From Chitinophaga pendula (GTDB taxonomy: Bacteria; Bacteroidota; Bacteroidia; Chitinophagales; Chitinophagaceae): a stretch of 64,000 bases of DNA. Location of the stretch: contig NZ_CP077769.1 in the NCBI RefSeq assembly GCF_020386615.1, forward strand, positions 2,170,001 to 2,234,000, read 5' to 3'. The number at the start of each line of letters is the position of its first letter. The first letter of the stretch is position 1. The notes under the pieces are model-generated. The model worked only from the letters and a program-made list of their open reading frames with translations. It was not told where the DNA came from and ran no database searches. Below, in pieces: positions 11,701 through 23,700 of the stretch. Made by a program: the position numbers and the translations under genes.

Positions 11701-14700
11701 AGATAATCAGGTAAAAGTGCGTGGATTCCGTATAGAGCTGGGTGAAATTGAAGGTGTGTTGCAGGAATCTGACTTGGTGAAAGATGCGGTAGTGACCGCC
11801 TTTACTGGTGTAGATGGTAACTACCAGTTAGCGGCTTATATTGTTCCAGCAGGAGATTTCGACAAAGAAGGTATCTATCAGGCTATCCGTCAGCAATTGC
11901 CGGACTATATGGTCCCCGCAATACTTATACCACTGGATCGTATCCCTCTGAGCAGCAATGGTAAGGCAGATAAGAAAGCCTTGCCCGCACCTACCACTGT
12001 AGACGGACTGGCTACCCGTGAGTATGTAGCACCACGTACTGAAACAGAACAAATAGTGGCGCATATATGGCAGGAACTGCTGGCGGTAGAAAAAGTGGGT
12101 GTTCATGACAATTTCTTTGAACTGGGTGGACACTCCCTGTTGTCCATGCGACTGATAGCAGCTGTCCGGAAACGTCTGGGTGTAGAGCTGCCCGTAAAGG
12201 CATTATTCGTACATACCACCATTGCCACTCTGGCAGAGCATGTCCTGCAACAAAAGGGACAACAGGCGTTGTTGCCAACGATCACACCTGCTGTACGTCC
12301 GGAACGTATACCGCTTTCATTCAGCCAGGAGAGACTATGGTTCATCGATCAGCTAGAAGGGTCTGTACAGTATCATATGCCTGCAGCATTACGTCTTTCC
12401 GGTATACTGGATAAAACCGCCCTCAGCTTCGCCCTCACACAAATCGTACATCGCCACGAATCATTACGCACAGTTATCAAAGAAGACGATGGTCGCGCCT
12501 ACCAGACAGTACTGCCCAATGGTAAATGGAAAATGGGCGTTATCGATAAACCGCTCTACAAAAAAGATCCCGCCGCTCTGCAGGCACTAATACAGGAAAT
12601 CACAGAGCAACCCTTTAACCTGGCTAAAGATCATATGCTGCGCGTACAGCTGATATCGCTGGGTAAAGAAACACATATTCTGGTACTGGTAATGCACCAC
12701 ATCGCCTCCGATGGTTGGTCCGTAAACCTCCTGGTGAAAGAACTGGTCGCCTTATACCATGCCTACAGCAGCGGACACACACCACCGTTATTAACGCCGC
12801 TGCCACTCCAGTACGCAGACTACGCCATCTGGCAACGTACCTACCTCACCGGCGCTATACTCGATAATAAACTGGCATACTGGCAACACCAACTCTCAGG
12901 TGTCACCCCCCTGGAACTGCCCCTTGACTATAGCAGACCTGCCGCACAAAGCATCAATGGTGCCATGAAGCAGTTCCGCTTCGATAAATCGTTGTATGCC
13001 GGTTTACAACAACTGGCACACCAAACGGGCGCGACACTCTACATGACCGTATTGGCAGCATTCAAAGTATTACTGTACCGATACAGCCGCCAGGAGGATA
13101 TCTGCATAGGCACGCCCGTAGACGGCCGCATGCAACAGGAAACAGAAGAACTAATCGGCTATTTTGTCAACACACTGGCTCTTAGATCAGACCTCAGCGG
13201 AAAACCGTCCTTCCGTAAACTGCTGCAACAGGTAAAACGAACCACATTAGACGCTTTCGAACACCAAGAAGTGCCTTTCGAAAAGATAGTAGACACCGTA
13301 GTAAAAGAACGTGACCTCAGCAGAAGTCCCATTTTCCAGGTGCTCTTCGGCTGGCAGAAAATCGCAGACAACACAAGCCTCTCCTTCGGTACACTGGCCT
13401 TTGAAGAAGAGAAATACGAACACACCACTTCCAAATTTGAAATGTCCTTCCTTATGGAAGAACAGGAAGAGGGAATAGGAGGTAGTGTAGTGTATTGTAC
13501 AGACCTGTTCAATGCGGCCACTGTTGATCGTATGGTGTCGCACTTCGAACAACTGCTGAAAGGTATCGTAGCGCAACCTGATGAGGCGATAGATAGCTTT
13601 GCCTTACTTACAGCAACGGAACAGACACAACTGAAAGAATTCTTCCAACGCGCACCTGTATCCTACAAAGCGAAACATGTATTCACTGTTACAGAACTTT
13701 TTGAACATAAAGCAGCTTTATATCCTTCTGCAAATGCGGTAGTATTCGAAGATACTTCGCTGACCTACCAGCAACTTAACGACAGAGCCAACCAGCTTGC
13801 CCGTTACCTCAATAGTAACGGCGTAAAAAAGGGTAGCCTGGTACCGCTCTATATTGAACGGTCTGTGGACATGATAGTGGGTATCCTGGGTATTATCAAA
13901 GCAGGAGCAGCATATGTACCAATTGATCCTGAACATCCTACCGAACGTATTGCCTGGGTACTGGAGGATACAGCAGCGTCTATCGCAATAACCTGTGAGT
14001 CCTGCTTGTCAAAATTCCCATCCACATCTGCACAACTGCTCGCCCTTGATAGTGACTGGGATAAGATAAACTGGTATCCGGCTACCAACATTCCATTACA
14101 GGTGAATGGTGATGATCCCGTTTACGTGATCTACACTTCGGGAAGTACTGGCCGCCCCAAGGGGGTGATCATTGCACATCGTCATTTGGCCGACTATTTC
14201 TACGGATTAAGAGCAGCGACCCCGATCGCCGATAGCGATTCCTTCGGCTTACTTTCCAGTATTGCCACAGATCTTGGTAATACCGTGTTATTCGGTTCGC
14301 TATTGGGCGGAGGTACTTTACACCTTTTCTCCAAAACAACCATTAACGATATTGATATACTTGCTACCTATTTCCAGGAGAAGCAGATAGATTGTATCAA
14401 AATAGTGCCATCTCACTGGAAAGCATTATCAACACCAGGCCGTTTGCTGCTGCCTCAGAAATTGCTCGTATTCGGTGGTGAAGTGCTCGAAACATCCGTA
14501 ATAGCAGATATCCGCGCCGCAGGAGCTTCCTGCGTAGTTGTGAACCACTATGGTCCTACCGAAACCACTATAGGTAAACTCCTCCATATCGTGGGCGATG
14601 TCAGCGAATATGGTAAAGTAATCCCCATAGGAAAACCATTCTCCAATACACAGGTGTATATCCTCGGCCCCGGAAAGCAACTATGCCCCGTAGGCGTTCC

Positions 14701-17700
14701 CGGCGAATTATATATCGGAGGTGATGGCGTGGCCACAGGTTACCTCAACAATAAAACACTCACCGCAGAAAAATTCATTACCGACCCCGTAAACCCCGCC
14801 AATGGAAAGGTATACTGCACCGGAGATGTTGTGAAATACCTCCCCAATGGCAATATCATATTCCAGGGACGTGCCGATGATCAGGTCAAGATCCGCGGAT
14901 ACCGTATTGAACTGGGTGAGATCGAAAGAGTACTTAACCAACATGAACATATCAGTCAGGCTGTTGTGCTTGCAAAAGCAGATACACAGGGCAATAAGCG
15001 CCTGGTCGCTTATGTAGTCGCTGATGCGTCAGTAGACAAAAATGCGATCAATACTTACCTTAAAGTGCAGTTGCCTGACTATATGGTACCCGCGCAAATA
15101 CAGGTACTGGATCAATTCCCCATGTTAGCCAATGGTAAGATCGACAAACGTTCATTGCCTGAAGCGGAGATCACACCCGCTATTGATGCCTATATACCCG
15201 CTCGTAACGAAACAGAACAGGTACTGGTACAGATATGGGAAGAGGTATTGGGAGCACAAAGAATAGGCGTCACTGACAATTTCTTCGAACTGGGAGGTGA
15301 CTCTATTATCACGATTCAGGTAGTTAGCAGGGCTCGTCGTCATCACCTCAGCCTTCAGGTAGCAGATATCTTTAATCACCAAACTATTGCTGCACTGTCT
15401 GCTTTGTTGGCTACACGTACCGGTGGTGTAAAAGCCATCAATGCTGAACAAGGTCTCCTTACTGGAGCCGCCGGCCTGCTGCCAATACAACAGTGGTACT
15501 TCGAGAAAGAACAGGGCGTCGATACCCACTACAACCAGAGCATCCTCCTCGAAGTAGATAAAAATATCAGCCAGGAAGTATGGAACGCCGCTATTCGCCT
15601 GCTGACACAACAACACGATAGCTTAAGATTTACTTACCACCACACCGATGGTCAGTGGATACAGCAATATAGCGAACTCGAAACACTGCTGTCCGTAAAA
15701 GACCTCCGGAAAACAAAACCGGATGCACTCACCGCAGCCATCGCCAAAGCAGGAGAGGAGGGCCAACGCCGCGTCAACCTGTCTAATGGCACACTACTGA
15801 GCGCTACACTGATACTTACTCACAAAGACGTAAAACAAAACCGCCTCCTGCTGGCCATACATCACCTGGCAGTAGATGGTATCTCCTGGCGCGTAATACT
15901 CGAAGACCTCGAAATATTACTCGAAGCCTTACAACAGGGTACCGCCGTTTCCCTTGGAGAAAAAACAAGCTCGTACAGAGAATGGTATCAGGCTCTCAGC
16001 GAATACGCACAACGTCCTGCAGTACAAACGCAGGCCGACTACTGGGAAACAGCTACCGCACAATATAGACCTGCACCGGTAGATCACTCCTACAATGGCC
16101 CGCTGCATCGCAAAGACATAGCTACCTACCAGGTAAAATTGGATGCAGCCCTTACCCGCCAGCTCCTCCAGGAAGTAGCCCCTGCCTACCGCACAGATAT
16201 CAACGACCTGCTGCTTAGCGCCATGGCCCGAGTGCTCAATAATTGGGCTGGCCGACCTGTAACCATTGGCCTCGAAGGGCACGGTAGAGAAGATATCTCT
16301 ACAAAAGTAGATATCAGCCGTACTGTTGGATGGTTCACCAGCCAGTACCCACTCACGCTCGATACTACAGGTATCACCGACAATGGTCTGCTAATCCGTC
16401 ATACCAAAGAAATACTACGCCAGATTCCAGACAAAGGTCTTGGATATGGTGTACTGAAATATCTGGCTGGCCACACGGCATTGCAGGGAGAAACCCCTTG
16501 GGATATCACATTTAATTATCTTGGACAGCTAGACTCCCTGGGTGGGAAAAACAGCAAGTGGATAACGCCTGCAGAAGAAGCAGCTGGTAGTACAATGGGA
16601 GAAGCATACGTCATCCGCCGCCGCATATCCGTAAATGGTATGGTGGCCGAGGGCACATTACTGTTCGACTGGGACTATAGCACCAAACACTATAACCCTG
16701 ATACCATCCATCAGCTGGCCGAACAATACGTACAGGCTCTTACCGCATTGATCAGTCACGCAGCTATCCAGGTGAAAAAACAACAATGGCTCACCCCATC
16801 CGACCTCGGACTGGGGGGCCTCGTACAGGCTGCTGAGCTGGATAACTTCCTCTATACCCCGCTACCAGATGGATCCACCCGCAATGAGCAGATCAGCAGC
16901 ATATATCGCCTCAGTGGTCTGCAGGAAGGGATGCTGTTCCACGGGCTCTACGACGGCAACGAAGAAGATGCCTACACCGAACAGTTCACCTGGCACCTGA
17001 AAAACCTGAATCGCGATATATTCGTACAGAGCTGGGAATATCTCCTTCAAAAACATAGTATACTTCGTAGCGCCTTTATATACGACGTCTTCCGCATACC
17101 TGTACAGTGTGTATATCGCAACGTAACATTACCGCTGGAAGAACTTGACTTCCGTCACCTGAAGGAAGAATTGCTGGAACAGGCTTGTAAAGAATACGAG
17201 CACAAGAACAAAAGCAAAGGTTTCGACTTTGCCGCAGCGCCGCTCATGAGAGTAGGATTGATCCGGGTAGCAGATGATAAATACCGAATGATATGGACCT
17301 GTCACCATCTACTCATAGATGGTTGGTCCATGCCTATCCTCATCGAAGAACTTTCGCAGGCATACGAAGCATTGGTCAATGGTGCTACACCTTCACTTGG
17401 TGAAGAAGATCGTTATGAAGACTATATTCGCTTCCTTGAAAGCAGAGATAAAGGTGCGGAGAACGAACATTGGAAAAATTACCTGGGCAACGTCAGCACC
17501 AATACATTACTGCCTTTTGTCAACGCTACCGCTGAAAGAACTAAAGGAAAAGGTACTTATCTGATCGAACAACTGCACCTCGACGAAGAACGCACCCGTT
17601 CCATTAATACGTTCGCACAACAAAAACGACTCACCGTCAATACCCTCATGCAGGGCGCATGGGCATATCTGCTATATAAATACACGGGTAGTAACGATGT

Positions 17701-20700
17701 ATCCTATGGTATCATCGTATCCGGCCGGCCGGATGAACTGCCGGGTATTGAGAAGAGAGTAGGGATGTATATAAATACCCTGCCTTTCCATACCGCCATC
17801 TCCGGAGAACAACGGGTGATCGACTGGTTACTTCAGATCCAGCAGGAGCAGGTAAAATGTCGCCAGTATCAATATACCCCAATACAGGAAGCGCAACGCT
17901 GGACTGGTATTCCCGGCGATCTGTTCGATACGCTGATGGTATATGAAAATTATCCTGTAGATCGTAAAGTTACCAGCGTAACTGGTGGTCTCCAAGGAGA
18001 GCAGGAGCCGGTAGAAGAACATACCAACTATCCGTTGAGTATTGCGATTGGTGCAGAAAAGGAAATAGCTATCTTGTTTCAGTACAATTCTGCCCTCTTG
18101 GATGTGGCATACATCCATCAGCTAAAGACGCACTTCGACCTTGTATTGTCACAATTGGTGTCAATGGCAGATGCACCTATCACTGCGTTATCTTTAATGG
18201 CTGAAGCTGATAAACAGGTCCTCGATAAACAATTCAATAACACAGCGGCGCCGTACCCTGATAACGAGACTATCACTAATTTGTTTGCTGTACAGGTAAG
18301 AAACAAGCCTCAACATACTGCCATTGTTTTCGGAGATGACCGTATTACCTACGAAGAGTTCGATGCCCGATCCAACCAGGTAGCACATTTCCTGGCTGCC
18401 AGTGGTATCCCGGCAGGTAGCATGGTAGGGTTGCTTGCCTACAGAGGTTTCGACATGATGGTCGCTATGATGGGTATACTGAAAAGCGGCTGCGCCTATG
18501 TGCCTTTCCACATAGAATACCCGGCCGAAAGATACCAGATGATGATCGAAGATGCGGGTATACAACACGTGCTTTACACCGATCAGGAACTTTTCGAGAG
18601 TGCCGGTATAGACGCTAACATTGGTTTACATATCAGCGGCTCACAGGTATACAGTAAAGGACATTTCAATATCCGTATCACACCCGAAACGGCAGCCTAC
18701 GTGATGTATACGTCAGGTACTACTGGTCGCCCCAAGGGTATTGCTGTTGATCACCGTAATATCCTGAAACTGGTATATGATGATGGCCCTATAGCTATCA
18801 ATGGCGACGACATATTGATGCAATGGTCTAATTATGCATTTGATGGCTCCACTTACGATATCTTCAGTGCATTCCTGATGGGGGCTACGTTGGTCCTTAT
18901 CCGCGATGAACAGGCCTCCGATATATATGCATTGACAGCCATCCTCGCTAAAGAAAAAGTTAATGTATCCTTCATGACCACCGCCTTGTTCAACAGTTTT
19001 GTAGATACGGCTGTAGAACATCTGTTACCACTCCGTATGGTATTATTCGGTGGTGAAATGGTGTCATTGACACATGTTAAGAAAGCATTTGCAGTATTGG
19101 GACCTGGTAAGATGGTACACGTATATGGTCCAACAGAAACGACTACTTACGCTACTTATTATGCAATAAACGAACTCGCACCACATGGACATATCCCGAT
19201 CGGGCGTCCGCTGGCAAATACCCGTATTCTGCTGCTCGATACCAATGGACAGGTAGTACCGCCGGGTGTGAATGGTGAATTATATATCGGTGGTGATGGC
19301 GTAGCGATCGGATATGTAAACAACGAAAAACAGACATCCGAACGTTTCATTACCGTCCCTGGACAAGACGGGCGCTGGTATAGATCCGGGGACCTTGGCC
19401 GCTGGTTGCCGGATGGTAACATTGTCTACACCGGTCGCGCTGACAACCAGGTGAAGATCCGCGGTTACCGTATCGAGCCAGGTGAGATCGAAACAGTTCT
19501 CCTGCAATGTCCGCAGGTAAGCGAAGCCATCGTAACTGTCCATACCGATGCCAACGGCACCAAAAAGCTACTGGGATATGTAATACCAGAGGGTGAATTC
19601 GATAAATCGGCCATCGTAACATTCCTCAAAGGACGTCTGCCTGATTACATGGTACCGTCCATGCTTATCGGCATGGAAAAATGGCCACTCACTGTAAATG
19701 GTAAGATCGATAAGAAAGGACTGCCGGCTCCGTCAGATGCAGATGTGCTCCTAACCAATAGTTACGTAGCACCACATAATGAAATAGAGAAACAACTGGC
19801 AGGAATATGGCAGGAGTTGCTGAACCGCCGCCAAGTAGGTCGCAATGACAACTTCTTCGAACTGGGCGGCGATTCTATCATTACTATCCAGGTAGTAAGT
19901 CGCGCCAAACGTTTTGGATATACGCTGCAGCCAAGGGATCTATTCGTACATCAGACAGTAGGCGCATTGGCCAACTTGCTGGCCTCCAGGCAGACACAGG
20001 CAGTGTCCGCGGAGCAGGGAGTACTTACTGGCCAAAGCGGATTGCTGCCAATACAACAGTGGTATTTCGAGTCAGAGAGCACAACACTCTCTCACTTCAA
20101 CCAGAGTATGTTACTGGCGGTAGACAAGAAACTGAATACAGCTATCCTCTCCACTGTCATCACACAATTAGTCGCCTATCACGATAGCTTACGTTTTGTA
20201 TACGATAAGGCTTCTACCGGCTGGACACAAACATATGGTACCGCTACTGGCGCCCTGGAGATTGCAGATGTGACCACTGCCGAAGGTGACTCACTGGAAG
20301 AACAGCTCTATATGCTGGGCGATCAGTATGCCCGCAGCCTTGATATTAACAATGGCATACTGTTTCGTGCTGTACTCATACAAATGCCGGAACAGGAAGA
20401 ATGTCACCGTCTTTTGTTTGTCGTACATCACCTGGCAGTAGATGGCGTCTCCTGGCGTATACTCCTGGGGGATATCGAAAGATTACTTGAAGCAGCTACC
20501 AGCGGAGCCGAACTTTCCCTGGGCCTTAAAGGAAGCTCTTACCGCGAATGGTATAATGCACTAAATACATACAGCCGGCAACCTCGCCTGCAACGTCAGC
20601 GTGATCAATGGCTGCGTGTAGTGCAAAACTATCACCCGGTACCTGTAGATATGCCTTTCGATGGCGTACTAAGAGGTGACGACATGGGCCTGTGCTCACT

Positions 20701-23700
20701 CCGCTTGTCACCGGAACTGACCAGACAACTGTTGCAGGAAGTGCCCCGTGCTTACCATACAGAGATCAACGATGTACTGCTGAGTGCTTTATCGGCAGTA
20801 CTGTACGACTGGGCGGGTGCTAATATCTCTATCGGCCTCGAAGGCCATGGTAGAGAAGATATCTCTGCCGATATCGACATCAGTCAGACCGTAGGTTGGT
20901 TCACCACCATGTATCCTATACAACCAGATGCCTCTACAAGAACTGACAGGGGCCGCCTGTTGAGAGAAGTAAAAGAATACCTCAGACAGGTACCTGACAA
21001 GGGGCTTGGGTATGGCGTATTCAAGTACATCCTGAACGACGAAGCCTTCCATGGCAACGAACCTTGGGATATCACATTCAACTACCTTGGTCAGTTCGAT
21101 AGCGTGTTGCAGCAGAACAAATGGTTCCGGACTGCTACGGAAAGCGCTGGCTCAGATGTAGGAGATGACTACCGCATCCGACATAAATTCTCCGTAAGTA
21201 GCATCGTCGAAAAAGGAGAATTACTGGTATACATCAGCTACAGCCAACGCCACTACAAAGAGGAAACTATACAACAGCTGACAGAAAAATATGTACAGGA
21301 GCTCGAACAGCTGATCCTGCATGCACTCCGCCAGCTGGAACAACATCCCATAGCGACACCTTCAGATTTCGGTCTCACTGGTCTCGCCACTAATGCGGAA
21401 TTGGATAGCTTCATCTATCATCGCCTTACCACAGAGCAGTTCTCTTCTGTATACAGATTGAGTAGCCTCCAGGAAGGAATGTTCTTCCACAGCTTATATG
21501 ATTCTTCCGCAGGTCACTATACCATCCAGTTCACCGGCTTGATCTATCATCTCAACGTACCGATGTTCATCCAAAGCTGGCAATACCTGCTGCAACAGCA
21601 TACGATATTGCGTAGTGCATTCTTCCACGACGCCTTCCAGGTGCCTGTACAGTCCGTATTCCGCAATGTAACCATGCCAGTAACACAACTGGACTTCACC
21701 GGCATGACCGAAGAAGATAGAAAAATAGCGATAGATCGTATCGAAGAAGAAGAACGTAGCAAACCATTCGATCTCGATACTCCGCCACTGATGAGACTGA
21801 TATTGGTCCGCCTACAGGATGATCACTATCGCATGGTCTGGACGTTCAGCCACCTGCTGGTAGATGGATGGTCACTCCCTATCCTTATTTCCGGGCTGTT
21901 ACAGAACTATGAAGACCTGATGAATGGCCAGCAGCCTTTGGTACAGGAAGATCGCTACGAAGACTATATTCGCCATATCGAGCGTAAAGACAAGTATGGA
22001 GCAGAAACATTCTGGCGTAAATACCTGGCTGAAGCAGGTAACGGTACCCTGCTGCCTTTCGTGCCGCAAACTGCCGAAAGGACGAAAGGTAAAGGCGACT
22101 ACCAGGTGGAAGAAATGATACTGGATGCCGGCCGTACCGCCACTATATTGGCTTACGCTCAGCAGCAGCGTGTTACCGTTAATACGGTTATACAGGCAGT
22201 ATGGGCATATCTGTTATCTTCCTACACCGGCCAGCAACGTGTTACCTACGGGGTAACAGTGTCAGGTCGTCCGGACGATCTCGCAGGTGTAGAACAACGC
22301 GTCGGATTATATATCAATACCCTGCCACTATGTACTGCCGTAGATCCCGAACAGGAAGTGACCGCATGGCTCCAGCAGATCCAGCAGGAACAAGTACAAA
22401 GCCGTGAGTACCAGTATACATCACTCAATGATATACAACGTTGGCTCGAAGTATCCGGTGAACTGTTTGACAGCTTCCTCGCATTCGAAAACTTCCCTGT
22501 AGATGACCTGCTTTCCGTACAGGAATGGCAACTCCAGCTGGACGAAACCTTCATGCAGGACCACGCGAACTACCCCTTAGGCATCTCCGCTACAGTATCA
22601 AAAGACATCCGCCTCGCACTCAAATACAACCGTGCGCTGCTCGATACTCCATATGCCCTGCTGATACTGGAAGGATTCGATCATATCCTCCGTCAGCTTT
22701 GCGATCGCCCGCAGGTGAAAGTGAAAGAACTGTCCCTGCTCACTGCAGCGGCTACCAGACAACTGCTGGTAGACTTCAATAAAGGTGATTTTGAACTCAA
22801 TATACCAAAGGGTACTACCGTCCTTGATCTGTTCGATGAACAGGTGAAAGTACGCCCTGATGCCACCGCCCTGGTATTTGATAATGACTTCCTGACGTAC
22901 GCAGAACTCGATGAAAGAGCTAACCAGCTCGCTCACTATCTACGCAACAAAGGAGTAAAAGAAGAAATGTTGGTGCCGGTGTGTATACTCCGCTCACTCG
23001 ATATGGTAGTGGCACTTTTTGGTATCCTCAAGGCGGGCGCTACCTATCTGCCGATAGATTCTTCTTATCCGATGGATCGTATCACTTACATGATAGAAGA
23101 CAGCCGCGCCACTGTAATGATCACTTCCTCAGACCTCGCAGAACAACTACAGCTGCCTGCCGGTCCGGAGATGATTTACCTGGATACCGATGATACGCTG
23201 ATCCGTAGCATGTCTGTTAAGGCTCCGCAGACCGCATTAACGGCGGAGAATATGGCCTATGTGATCTATACATCCGGTAGTACCGGTCGCCCTAAAGGTG
23301 TGATGATCGAACATCGTGGCGTTGTCAACCTCGCCATGAGCCAGGCCATATCCCTGCGTCTCGAACCTGGTATGAGAACATTACAATTCGCAGCATTCGG
23401 ATTCGACGCATCCTGCTACGAAATATTTAACACCCTCCTGAGCGGCGGATGCCTCGTAATACCCCGCCAGGAAGACCTTATGTCTGCCGCACAATTTGGT
23501 GCGCTCGTTCGCAGCCAACAAGTGGACCTGGTAACATTACCGCCGTCCTATCAACATACTATTCGTGAAGAATTAGGCAGCATCCGCACGATCGTTTCCG
23601 CTGGCGAACCGCTCAACAGGGAAGATGGAACATACTTTCAGTCTAAAGGTATCCGCCTCGTAAACGCATATGGCCCCACAGAAAATACAGTATGTACCAG

